Assembly (NCBI GenBank): GCA_963676095.1
Contig: OY781040.1
Location: 4,092,001-4,156,000 of the forward strand
Reading direction: 5' to 3'
DNA: 64,000 bases
Source: G963676095 sp963676095
GTDB lineage: Bacteria > Bacteroidota > Bacteroidia > Bacteroidales > Prolixibacteraceae
The stretch's first letter is position 1; each line of letters starts with the position of its first letter. Under the pieces are notes generated by a model. The model searched no databases, was not told the DNA's origin, and worked only from the letters and a program-made list of their open reading frames with translations. This document shows, piece by piece, positions 9,712 to 17,438 of this stretch. The translations under genes and the position numbers were made by a program.

Positions 9712-11087
9712 CCTATGCTGAATTTTTTCATTTTATTATAGAGGGTCTGCCTGGTAATTCCTAATTCCTCAGCTGCAGCGCTTATGTTCCCTGGATTTTT
9801 CTCCAGGGCTGTTGTGATCAGCCTTTTTTCCATTTCTTCAAGCTTCAGGGTGTCGGCATCCGTTCTGACCCCAGATACTGGCTTCAGGAAGAAGTCTTCT
9901 GATTTAAGCACATTGTTTTCGCTCAGGATGACGGCTTTCTCTATGCTGTGTTCAAGTTCCCTGATATTGCCGGGCCAGTGGTACTTTAAGAGTTTCTCCT
10001 GGGCTTGGTTGTTAAGCTTCAGGGATGGTTTGTCATACTTATAGGCATATTTCTTCAGGAAAAAATCGGCCAGGACAAGGATATCGTTGCCCCGTTCCCG
10101 TAAAGGAGGAATTTCTATTTGTATGGTATTGATCCGGTAAAGCAGGTCTTCGCGGAACAATCCCTTAACTACCAATTCCGGCAGATTTTTGTTCGTTGCA
10201 CAGATCAGCCGGATGTCGATCGGGATGGGCTGGTTCGAACCAATCCTGGTAACCTCCCTGTTTTGGAGGGCGGCCAGGAGCTTCGCCTGAAGATGAAAGG
10301 AGAGGTTTCCGATCTCGTCCAGGAATAAGGTCCCTTTATTGGCAACCTCGAATTTTCCGGCGCGGCTTTCCCTGGCATCGGTAAAGGCCCCTTTTACATG
10401 TCCGAAAAGCTCTGCCTCAAAAAGGGACTCGCTTACAGCTCCCATGTCAACGCTTACCATCATTTCATTGCTCCGGTTCGAAAGCCGGTGTATCTCACGT
10501 GCTATCAGTTCTTTGCCTGTTCCGTTTTCTCCGGTTATCAGGATGTTGGTATCGGTTTTTGCTACCTTGCGGACTATTTTCAGTACGTGCATCAACTCGG
10601 GGGATGACCCGATAATGTATTTTTCTTCCTGGTTGATCACTTTTTTCAGTTCTTTTTCTTTTAACTTCAGGTCACTCACTTCCTCCTTCGACATGCTGAG
10701 CTGTACTGCCGAGCGCACTGTTGCCAGGAGCTTCGTATTCTCCCATGGCTTTAGTATGAAATCGGTGGCTCCCGATTTCAGTGCCTTCACGGCCAGTTCG
10801 ACATCTCCGTAAGCAGTGATCAACACGACCGAGATGTCGGGATGGTTTTCCCTGATTTGCTGGAGCCAGTAAATCCCCTCATTGCCTGTGTTTACGCCTG
10901 CCTTGAAGTTCATATCCAGCAGGACCAGGTGGTACCTGTTTTTCCGTAGCTCAGAGATCAGCAGGTTTGGGTTCGACAGGCATTGCACCTTGTCATACTC
11001 CGACGAGAGTAAAATATCCAGCGCACTCAGTACACTTTTGTTGTCATCGACAATAAGAATATTCCCTTTAGGCATTTTTTCTTTCAA
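9708..11087 (-). CDS. NtrC-family sigma-54-dependent response regulator
   Basis: 459 residues. Receiver domain (8-130) with phosphoacceptor D58 in LVLLDMNF; AAA+ sigma-54 activation domain (about 158-390) with Walker A GENGTGKE (186-193), the sigma-54 contact loop as GAFTDA (233-238, instead of GAFTGA) and Walker B GTLFLDEIGN; C-terminal Fis-type HTH (ISAAAEELGITRQTLYNKM). ATG at 11087 or the internal Met5 are both possible starts. As the first gene of the regulator/kinase operon and divergent from TolC/HlyD/ABC genes, it is the best candidate to bind the palindromes at 11121-11178 and 30502-30518. Confidence 0.95.
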   Translation of the reverse strand: MKEKMPKGNILIVDDNKSVLSALDILLSSEYDKVQCLSNPNLLISELRKNRYHLVLLDMNFKAGVNTGNEGIYWLQQIRENHPDISVVLITAYGDVELAVKALKSGATDFILKPWENTKLLATVRSAVQLSMSKEEVSDLKLKEKELKKVINQEEKYIIGSSPELMHVLKIVRKVAKTDTNILITGENGTGKELIAREIHRLSNRSNEMMVSVDMGAVSESLFEAELFGHVKGAFTDARESRAGKFEVANKGTLFLDEIGNLSFHLQAKLLAALQNREVTRIGSNQPIPIDIRLICATNKNLPELVVKGLFREDLLYRINTIQIEIPPLRERGNDILVLADFFLKKYAYKYDKPSLKLNNQAQEKLLKYHWPGNIRELEHSIEKAVILSENNVLKSEDFFLKPVSGVRTDADTLKLEEMEKRLITTALEKNPGNISAAAEELGITRQTLYNKMKKFSIG

Positions 11088-11120
11088 AGTTAAGGAATCG
11101 GATAACCCAGGGCAATTGCT

Positions 11121-11178
11121 TGTAAATTTTTTTTACAGATTGATGTCAATATATTTTACAGTAAACTCAATCTGTAAA
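11121..11178. promoter_or_regulatory. Palindromic activator sites upstream of the exporter operon
   Basis: Four TGTAAA/TTTACA half-sites lie in 58 bp. TGTAAATTTTTTTTACA (11121-11137) is a 17-bp inverted repeat. TTTACAGATTGA (11132-11143) pairs exactly with TCAATCTGTAAA (11167-11178), a 12-bp inverted repeat with a 23-bp spacer. Between them is TTTACAGTAAA, itself palindromic. A near-identical 17-bp site occurs at 30502-30518. The spacing, about 75-95 bp upstream of a sigma-54-like promoter for the 17-bp site, fits enhancer binding by the divergent NtrC-like regulator. Binding is inferred. Confidence 0.6.
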
Positions 11179-11213
11179 TATGTTTTGTATTGATATCCAT
11201 TTCGTTGTGATTT

Positions 11214-11229
11214 TGGCATTGAAATGGTA
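11214..11229 (+). promoter_or_regulatory. Sigma-54-like promoter (-24/-12) before tolC-like gene
   Basis: TGGCAT-N5-TGGTA has the -24 GG at the correct spacing, but the -12 dinucleotide is GT rather than GC. On its own the match is weak; it gains support from the upstream palindromes, the sigma-54 activator gene next door and a similar element at 30571-30586. It implies that translation starts at 11257 or 11266, not at the upstream ATG 11224. Confidence 0.45.
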
Positions 11230-11256
11230 ATTCATGACGTTGAGAAGATCTATAAA

Positions 11257-12642
11257 ATGTTATTCATGAGAATCATTTTTTCCATATTGTTATTGTTTCT
11301 AACGGTTGCGGCGTTTGCCCAGGAGAGCTGGACCCTGAATCAGTGCATTAACTACGGGCTAAAAAATAATTTGACGCAACAATCCTTTGACCTGAGTGAG
11401 AAATCGGCCAGGGTTGATGCTACTCAATCGAAGCTGAACCTTTTACCTTCAGTTTCAGCTTCGGTATCGGCAGCGATGAACTTTGGACGGTCGGTCGATC
11501 CGACAACCAATGATGTCACAACAACCGAATATTTCGAGAATTATAATTATATCTCGTCAAGCATGACCTTGTTTCAGGGCTTTATTAAGCTCAACCGGAT
11601 TTCGTACCGGAAATTTTTGATGCAGGCTGCTAAATTGAAAAGACTGTACAATCAGGACGACCTTGCTTTCGAGATACTTACCGATTACTATAACGTGATT
11701 TATTACCAGGGAGTTGTCGGGATCTCGAAGGAACAACTGGAATTGTCGGAATTTAATTTGAAGAAAACAGAAGCACAGATAGAAACAGGCATCAAGGCTA
11801 AGACAGATATGGCCGAGATGCAGGCTACTTACGAACAGGAAAAGCTAAGCCTCATTCAGTCAGAAAACAAACTTGAAGAAGCAAAATTAAAACTCATTCA
11901 GCAGATGAATCTGCCTGGCGGAAAGTTCGTGGAGGTAGCTAATGAAGAAGAGAAGCCTGTGGCGATGCCAAATCTCCCGTCGGCTGCAGATTCTCTCTTC
12001 GTTTCTTTTGCCCGGAAATCTCCATATGTAAAAATGGCTGAAGCCCAGCTTAATGCGGCATCAAAAAGCGTGTCGATTGCCCGGGGATCTTATTTCCCGT
12101 CAATATCCCTTAGCGCTTCTGTAAGTACGGGATATTACAATAGCGATAAGGATGAAAGGGGGAATATTGTTTCGATGCATGACCAGTTTGAAAAAAATAA
12201 AAATCAGTATATAGGCGCTACGCTTTCGATCCCGATTTTCGGGAAGAATGAAGTGCGGAGCGAAGTGAAGAAAGCTAAGCTGGAAAGAGATCAGGCGCAG
12301 ATTGAGCTTGATACTTACCGGCAGACAGTTTACTATGAACTGATGAATAACGCCCGTGAATTGCAGTCACTGTACCGGGAATATGTACAAACCCAGAAGC
12401 AGGTCGAAGCGAACGATCTGGCCTATCAGGTAGCCCAGCGAAAATACGATGAAGGGCTGATCGATGTCATCGAATTGCTGACCGTGAAAAGCAGGCTGAC
12501 CGAATCGAAAAGTAACCTGCTGTCTGCCGAACTGCAATGGAGGATCAAAGACAAGATAATCGATTTTTACAAAGGGATCAGGTTCTGGGAGGAACCGGAA
12601 ACGAAGGATACTCCCTTAAAAGAAAAAGAGAGGGAGAATTAG
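11257..12642 (+). CDS. TolC-family outer membrane efflux protein
   Basis: 461 residues from ATG 11257 (an AGAAG about 11 bp upstream supports this start; 11266 is also possible, and an upstream ATG at 11224 overlaps the promoter element). Signal peptide MRIIFSILLLFLTVAAFAQ is followed by two OEP repeats with long amphipathic helices (for example the helix ending KRLYNQDDLAFEILTDYYNV and the second-repeat helix AYQVAQRKYDEGLIDVIELL). Proteins of this family form trimeric outer-membrane channels. It is the first gene of the exporter operon and would connect to the adaptor at 12774 and the ABC ATPase/permeases beyond. Confidence 0.93.
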   Translation: MLFMRIIFSILLLFLTVAAFAQESWTLNQCINYGLKNNLTQQSFDLSEKSARVDATQSKLNLLPSVSASVSAAMNFGRSVDPTTNDVTTTEYFENYNYISSSMTLFQGFIKLNRISYRKFLMQAAKLKRLYNQDDLAFEILTDYYNVIYYQGVVGISKEQLELSEFNLKKTEAQIETGIKAKTDMAEMQATYEQEKLSLIQSENKLEEAKLKLIQQMNLPGGKFVEVANEEEKPVAMPNLPSAADSLFVSFARKSPYVKMAEAQLNAASKSVSIARGSYFPSISLSASVSTGYYNSDKDERGNIVSMHDQFEKNKNQYIGATLSIPIFGKNEVRSEVKKAKLERDQAQIELDTYRQTVYYELMNNARELQSLYREYVQTQKQVEANDLAYQVAQRKYDEGLIDVIELLTVKSRLTESKSNLLSAELQWRIKDKIIDFYKGIRFWEEPETKDTPLKEKEREN

Positions 12643-12724
12643 CCTGGTCAGGGTTTTTTCCCGTTAAATTGAAAGGCAAACTTTCCCTTTTTATGCAGAA
12701 AATGAAAAAATATAAATAACGAAA

Positions 12725-12754
12725 TTCCTTCTTTTTCCCAGATATAAGAAGGAA
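12725..12754 (+). other. Hairpin in leader between tolC-like and adaptor genes
   Basis: TTCCTTCTT (12725-12733) can pair with AAGAAGGAA (12746-12754), a 9-bp stem with a 12-nt loop ending 19 bp before the adaptor start. There is no T-run after it, so it is not a classical terminator; it may affect message stability or translation. Confidence 0.35.
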
Positions 12755-12773
12755 GATTTAAAACTGAGCAATT

Positions 12774-14030
12774 ATGTCAATGGACAGGGTCATCGAGAAG
12801 AAAAAAGGATTGAAGATGAAGCACATTTACCTGGGGGCAGGAATCATCATCTTTCTGTTTTTGTTGTATAAAATACTGCTGACCGACCACGAATCGGTAT
12901 TCAGGGCAGAAAAGGATAAGCTGACAATCAGTACAGTTGAAGACGGTTTGTTTAACGATTATATTACCATAATCGGGCAGGTTGAGCCGATCAAAACCAT
13001 TTATCTGGATGCCGAAGAAGGCGGAAAGGTGGAGAAAGTTTATATTGAAGAAGGGGAAATGGTCAAAAAAGGCGATGTTATCCTTCAGCTTAGAAACCCC
13101 GATCTGAATACGACCATCATGAGCAGTGAATCGGAGCTGGCTTACCACGCGAATGAGCTGAGAAATACCCAAATTGAGATTGAACAACAGCAAATTGAGA
13201 ACAAGCAACAAAAGCTGGAGGTCGATTTGCAGGTAATTCAGGCTAAACGCAAGTTTAAGCAATATGAAAAATTATTTAAGGAAGACCTGATTGCAAAAGA
13301 GGATTACCTGCAGGCTAAGGAAGATTACGAGCTGGCTCAGCGCAAGCAGGAACTAACCTACCAGAAAATGATCCAGGATTCTATTTTTCGTGCAAACCAA
13401 AAGGCGAATATGGATGAAAGCCTGGAAAATAACCGGCTGAGTTTGCAAATGGCCCGGGAACGACTGGATAACTTAAACTTGAAAGCCCCGGCTGACGGGC
13501 AACTGGGACAATTGGATGCCGAAATAGGCCAATCTATTTCCAAAGGACAACGGCTCGGGTTGCTCCATATCCTGACTGACTTTAAAATTAAGGCGAAGAT
13601 CGACGAGCATTACATCGACAGGGTGAACCGCGATTTGTCTGCTTCCCTCGAGCGGAATGACAAAACCTTTATGCTGGATGTAAAAAAAGTTTACCCGGAA
13701 GTGAGGGACGGACAGTTCGAAATCGACCTGGTTTTTAGCGGGGAGAAACCTGATAATATCCGTACCGGTCAGACTTACCATCTCAAGCTGGAACTGGGCC
13801 AAAGCTCCAAGGCTGTTCTACTGGCGAGGGGCGGATTTTTTCAGAGTACCGGGGGGCAATGGGTTTATGTGCTGAATGCCAATGGTACTGAGGCGGTGAA
13901 ACGCAACATCAGGATCGGAAAACAAAACCCGCAGTATTATGAAGTTCTGGAGGGCCTTAACCCGGGAGAACAGGTCATTACCTCGGGCTATGAGCTGTTC
14001 GGGAACAATGACAAGATTGTATTCCGGTAG
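12774..14030 (+). CDS. HlyD/MacA-type periplasmic adaptor subunit
   Basis: 418 residues. One N-terminal TM (about 17-35) anchors it in the inner membrane. A biotinyl-lipoyl-like hairpin domain (TIYLDAEEGGKVEKVYIEEG, then VKKGDVILQLRNP) is split by a long alpha-helical coiled coil (about 118-225), followed by a beta-barrel (AEIGQSISKGQRLG) and a membrane-proximal domain (QWVYVLNANG, VITSGYELFG). This is the membrane-fusion protein of a tripartite exporter, bridging the ABC permease to TolC. It lies 131 bp downstream of the TolC gene and 182 bp upstream of the ATPase. Confidence 0.93.
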   Translation: MSMDRVIEKKKGLKMKHIYLGAGIIIFLFLLYKILLTDHESVFRAEKDKLTISTVEDGLFNDYITIIGQVEPIKTIYLDAEEGGKVEKVYIEEGEMVKKGDVILQLRNPDLNTTIMSSESELAYHANELRNTQIEIEQQQIENKQQKLEVDLQVIQAKRKFKQYEKLFKEDLIAKEDYLQAKEDYELAQRKQELTYQKMIQDSIFRANQKANMDESLENNRLSLQMARERLDNLNLKAPADGQLGQLDAEIGQSISKGQRLGLLHILTDFKIKAKIDEHYIDRVNRDLSASLERNDKTFMLDVKKVYPEVRDGQFEIDLVFSGEKPDNIRTGQTYHLKLELGQSSKAVLLARGGFFQSTGGQWVYVLNANGTEAVKRNIRIGKQNPQYYEVLEGLNPGEQVITSGYELFGNNDKIVFR

Positions 14031-14171
14031 AAAGAGGACCGGAGAACGGGAACGTGTTGAAAAAGGAAATATTCGTAATGTATGAGTAAATTTTTTTCAT
14101 AACTTTCAGATTATCATTTATAAATTAATAAAAACGAGAACAGAAAGATTTAATTAAAAAACAGGGAAAGT

Positions 14172-14184
14172 GGAACGGTGTTCC
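14172..14184. other. Small palindrome before ABC ATPase gene
   Basis: GGAAC-GGT-GTTCC lies 28 bp upstream of the ATPase start, in an otherwise AT-rich 182-bp spacer. The sequence after it (CCGGTCTCCTCTTT) is partly complementary to the first bases after the adaptor stop (AAAGAGGACCGG, 14030-14041), so the spacer could fold back on itself. Function unknown. Confidence 0.3.
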
Positions 14185-14212
14185 GGTCTCCTCTTTCCAT
14201 ATTCTTTATTAT

Positions 14213-14911
14213 ATGATACGGACAGTTAACCTTACTAAAGTATTCCGCACGGAAGAAATTGAAACCAGTGCGTTGAACGAAGTCAGTCTGCATGTGCAGA
14301 AAGGCGAGTTTGTGGCTATTATGGGGCCGTCAGGTTGCGGAAAATCCACGCTCCTCAATATTATCGGGTTGCTGGATAATCCCAGTTCCGGACAGTATTT
14401 TTTTGATGGTAAGGAAGTGGGGCAGCTAAAGGAACGAAACCGGACTCAGCTCAGAAAGGGAAATATTGGTTTCGTCTTTCAGAGTTTTAACCTGATTGAC
14501 GAGCTGAATGTGTATGAAAATGTGGAGCTTCCTCTCATCTATTTGAAATTAAAAGCCAGAGAACGTAAAGAAATGGTCGAGAAGGTGCTCGAGCGCATGA
14601 AGATCAGTCACCGCCGGAAACATTTTCCGCAGCAGTTATCGGGAGGACAACAGCAACGCGTGGCCATTGCCCGGGCTGTGGTGGCAAACCCGAAGCTGAT
14701 CCTGGCCGATGAGCCTACCGGTAACCTTGATTCGAAAAACGGACTTGAAGTAATGAACCTGCTTACAGAGCTTAACCGGGAAGGAACCACTATAGTGATG
14801 GTGACCCACTCCCTGCACGATTCAGAATTTGCCCACCGGGTGATTAACCTTTTCGACGGACAAATCATTACCGAGGAAGTGAAAAAACAGTTGGGAGAAG
14901 TGTTGCTTTAA
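14213..14911 (+). CDS. MacB/LolD-type ABC transporter ATP-binding protein
   Basis: 232 residues, the usual length of a stand-alone MacB/LolD-like ATPase. Walker A GPSGCGKST, Q-loop in GFVFQSFNLI, signature LSGGQQQRVAIARA, Walker B LILADEPTGNLD and switch His in VMVTHS are all intact. It is the only ATPase gene in the locus, so it presumably energises all the FtsX-type permeases downstream by mechanotransmission rather than by direct transport. In frame directly after its stop codon lies a remnant of a permease C-terminus. Confidence 0.95.
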   Translation: MIRTVNLTKVFRTEEIETSALNEVSLHVQKGEFVAIMGPSGCGKSTLLNIIGLLDNPSSGQYFFDGKEVGQLKERNRTQLRKGNIGFVFQSFNLIDELNVYENVELPLIYLKLKARERKEMVEKVLERMKISHRRKHFPQQLSGGQQQRVAIARAVVANPKLILADEPTGNLDSKNGLEVMNLLTELNREGTTIVMVTHSLHDSEFAHRVINLFDGQIITEEVKKQLGEVLL

Positions 14912-14989
14912 TTTGCCCTGCTGGCTGTTGGCTGGCAGAGCTGGAAAGCGGCTACAAGGAACCCGGTAGAGGCTTTAAGGTACGAGTAA
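14912..14989 (+). pseudogene. Orphan permease C-terminal tail
   Basis: The 26 codons after the ATPase stop read FALLAVGWQSWKAATRNPVE then ALRYE and a stop, matching the terminal residues of the neighbouring permeases. It is in the same frame as the ATPase gene but separated by its TAA. It looks like the leftover end of a deleted permease gene. Confidence 0.75.
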
Positions 14990-15021
14990 AATAATGAACT
15001 GTAATTGAAGGGATTTAAATT

Positions 15022-17379
15022 ATGTATTGGTACTATCTTAAAACAGCCTTAAAAAATTTAAGGAGCAATAAAAAGTTTACCATCATTAATTTGGTTGGTT
15101 TTGCTTTCGGCATTTCCATCTGTTTGGCCATTGCTCTCTTTTTGGTCAAAGAATACTCGTATGACCGGTTCTATAAAAATGCAGCCCAGATTGTCCGGCT
15201 GACCGATACAAAAAATAACTCCAGTTCGATTGATTATCGGGTAAAAGACATCCTGCTCAGCAAGTACTCTGAAATAGAAAATGCATGCCTGGTTCAGCGT
15301 AAAGGCTCTCCCATTGAAGTAAAAGTTGGTGAGAAAGGATTATATCTGAAAGATATCATGTCGGTTGATAACAATTTCTTCGACGTCTTTTCAATTCCTT
15401 TTGTTTCCGGAAAATCACAAAAACCATTCGTTAATATCAATTCTGCAGTCATAACAGAGAGCACCGCTAAAATTTTATTTGGAACAAAAAATCCGTTAGG
15501 GGAAGAGTTATTTATTGCGGGAGATATTCCGGTAACAATTACCGCTGTCATCCAGGATTTCCCTGAGAATTCAAGTATTTATGCAGGGCTGTTGGTGAAT
15601 GCAGAAAATGATCAGTTTAAATTTTCATTTAGCTGCGGAGACTACCGGGATAAAAGTACGCACCGCTGGCCATTCCGGATTTATCTTCAATTGAATAAGA
15701 ATGTTAATCCGGATCAGCTTTTGGCAAAAATTAACGACCACATCGAGTGGTTAAAACCTTACGGGACACAGGTTGGTTTTCTGAAACTGAAAGATATTTA
15801 TTTACACGATACAACGCATGGAAGCGAAACGAAACAGGGAAATGCCGGTTTGTTGAATTTATTGAGCATCATTGCCGCAATTATTTTAATGCTCGCGGTT
15901 ATTAACTATGTCAATCTGACTGTTGCCCAGCAAAATAAGCGAAATAAAGACACTGGCGTCAAGAAAACCATTGGGGCAAACAGTACAGATATTCTTCTTC
16001 ACTTTTTATTTGAGTCGGTTTTAGTTACTTTTTTGGCATTTATCCTGGGAATATTCCTGGTCTGGATCGGACTCCCGTTTTATCAGGCTGTTTTTGATAC
16101 CCATTTAAATATCGGTCTTTTGTTTCATCTTCGGAATTTGCTTTTATTGCTGGGGGCCATCTTCTTTATCGGAATGATTAGTGGCGTCGGGCCTGCCGTG
16201 ATTTTGTCAGGTATTAGTCCTGTCAGGATATTAAGTGGCTCGGCCATCATTGTGGGGAAAAGAAGCTTTTTCAGGAGTTCATTAACGGTTTTTCAATTTG
16301 CTACTTCCATCGTATTAATTTTTTGCGTGATTACTGTTGAGCGGCAAATTCAGTTTGTCAAGCACCGGAATGCCGGTTTTGATAAAGAACAACTCTTAAG
16401 GCTTGATGTCCCGGGTATCCAGCAGGGAGATATCCAAAAAATGACAGTTTTGCTGGATGAACTTCGTAAATCTCCCTTTATCAAAAGTATTTCAACAACA
16501 GATGGCGTTCCCGGAAATATAAACATGTACATGGGGTCCAATATTGAAAATTCAGATAAAAACATGAGCGTGCCGTGTCTGCTGGTTGATACCACTTTTC
16601 TGAAGACATTTGGCATCAACGTAATCAAGGGCAGGAATCCGGAGCCGGGTGATTATGGAAAAGTTTGTATGATCAATAATGCTGCATATAACCATTTTGA
16701 ATTTGAAAACCTGGAAAATAAGCGGTTTATGAATGGACGGGAAGGAGGTTATGAAATTATCGGAGTGGTCAATGATTTTCAATATACATCCCTTCATAAA
16801 ACGATCGGGCCGGTATGTATCATGTTTATTCCGGATCTCACGCCAACCACCGTTAACATCCGCCTTATCAAAGGAGGTGCCGGACAAGGGATGCATTTTA
16901 TTCAGGACACATGGAAGAAACTAATCCCCGGATACCCGATGAAATATCAGTTTTATGATGAATGGTTCGATTCAATGTATCGCGATGAGGAACGGTTTGC
17001 CAAAACGATCGGCCTGTTTGCAGTATTGGCAATAATGATCTCTTGTATTGGAATTTTAGGCCTGGCCATCTTTTTGTCTGAAAGGAGAATTAAGGAAATC
17101 GGCATCCGCAAAGTAAGTGGTGCCAAAATTTCCGAAGTAATGACAATGTTGAACAAGAACTTTGTGAAATGGGTACTCTTTGCTTTTGTAATTGCTACGC
17201 CAATTGCCTGGTACGCCATGCATAAATGGCTCGAAAACTTTGCCTATAAAACCGCATTGAGTTGGTGGATCTTCGCCCTTGCCGGATTACTGGCATTGGG
17301 AATTGCATTGCTGACCGTAAGTTGGCAAAGCTGGAAAGCGGCTACCAGAAATCCGGTGGAAGCATTGCGGTACGAGTAA
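15022..17379 (+). CDS. FtsX/MacB-like ABC transporter permease 1
   Basis: 785 residues with the double-length architecture common in Bacteroidota: N-terminal TM (about 19-42), a MacB_PCD periplasmic domain (about 50-245), three TMs of a first FtsX domain (about 280-400), a further TM at about 425, a second periplasmic domain, and a C-terminal FtsX domain with three TMs (about 665-785). The conserved segment KEIGIRKVSGAK precedes the last membrane half. No ATPase domain is present, so it needs the ATPase at 14213. The last 168 bp are nearly identical to three other permeases here. The substrate is unknown; MacB relatives move lipoproteins, peptides or antibiotics. Confidence 0.93.
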   Translation: MYWYYLKTALKNLRSNKKFTIINLVGFAFGISICLAIALFLVKEYSYDRFYKNAAQIVRLTDTKNNSSSIDYRVKDILLSKYSEIENACLVQRKGSPIEVKVGEKGLYLKDIMSVDNNFFDVFSIPFVSGKSQKPFVNINSAVITESTAKILFGTKNPLGEELFIAGDIPVTITAVIQDFPENSSIYAGLLVNAENDQFKFSFSCGDYRDKSTHRWPFRIYLQLNKNVNPDQLLAKINDHIEWLKPYGTQVGFLKLKDIYLHDTTHGSETKQGNAGLLNLLSIIAAIILMLAVINYVNLTVAQQNKRNKDTGVKKTIGANSTDILLHFLFESVLVTFLAFILGIFLVWIGLPFYQAVFDTHLNIGLLFHLRNLLLLLGAIFFIGMISGVGPAVILSGISPVRILSGSAIIVGKRSFFRSSLTVFQFATSIVLIFCVITVERQIQFVKHRNAGFDKEQLLRLDVPGIQQGDIQKMTVLLDELRKSPFIKSISTTDGVPGNINMYMGSNIENSDKNMSVPCLLVDTTFLKTFGINVIKGRNPEPGDYGKVCMINNAAYNHFEFENLENKRFMNGREGGYEIIGVVNDFQYTSLHKTIGPVCIMFIPDLTPTTVNIRLIKGGAGQGMHFIQDTWKKLIPGYPMKYQFYDEWFDSMYRDEERFAKTIGLFAVLAIMISCIGILGLAIFLSERRIKEIGIRKVSGAKISEVMTMLNKNFVKWVLFAFVIATPIAWYAMHKWLENFAYKTALSWWIFALAGLLALGIALLTVSWQSWKAATRNPVEALRYE
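17212..17379 (+). repeat. Shared permease 3' end, copy 1
   Basis: 168 bp running from the codons for YAMHKWLENF to the stop. Nearly identical DNA occurs at 19641, 22060 and 25508. This copy shares the variant Tyr-Lys-Thr-Ala-Leu and its synonymous codons with copy 4. Confidence 0.9.
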
Positions 17380-17438
17380 TTTAAGCCGTCCGGGTTTAGT
17401 AAATGAACAGAAAAACAAGATGAATTAGGATAATTATC

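Noticed and set aside
11224..11256. Upstream ATG for the TolC gene
   Set aside because: It overlaps the -12 part of the promoter-like element and places the signal peptide too far inside.
12777..13262. Antisense open frame across the adaptor gene
   Set aside because: It is a mirror of a strongly supported HlyD-type gene and shows no family pattern.
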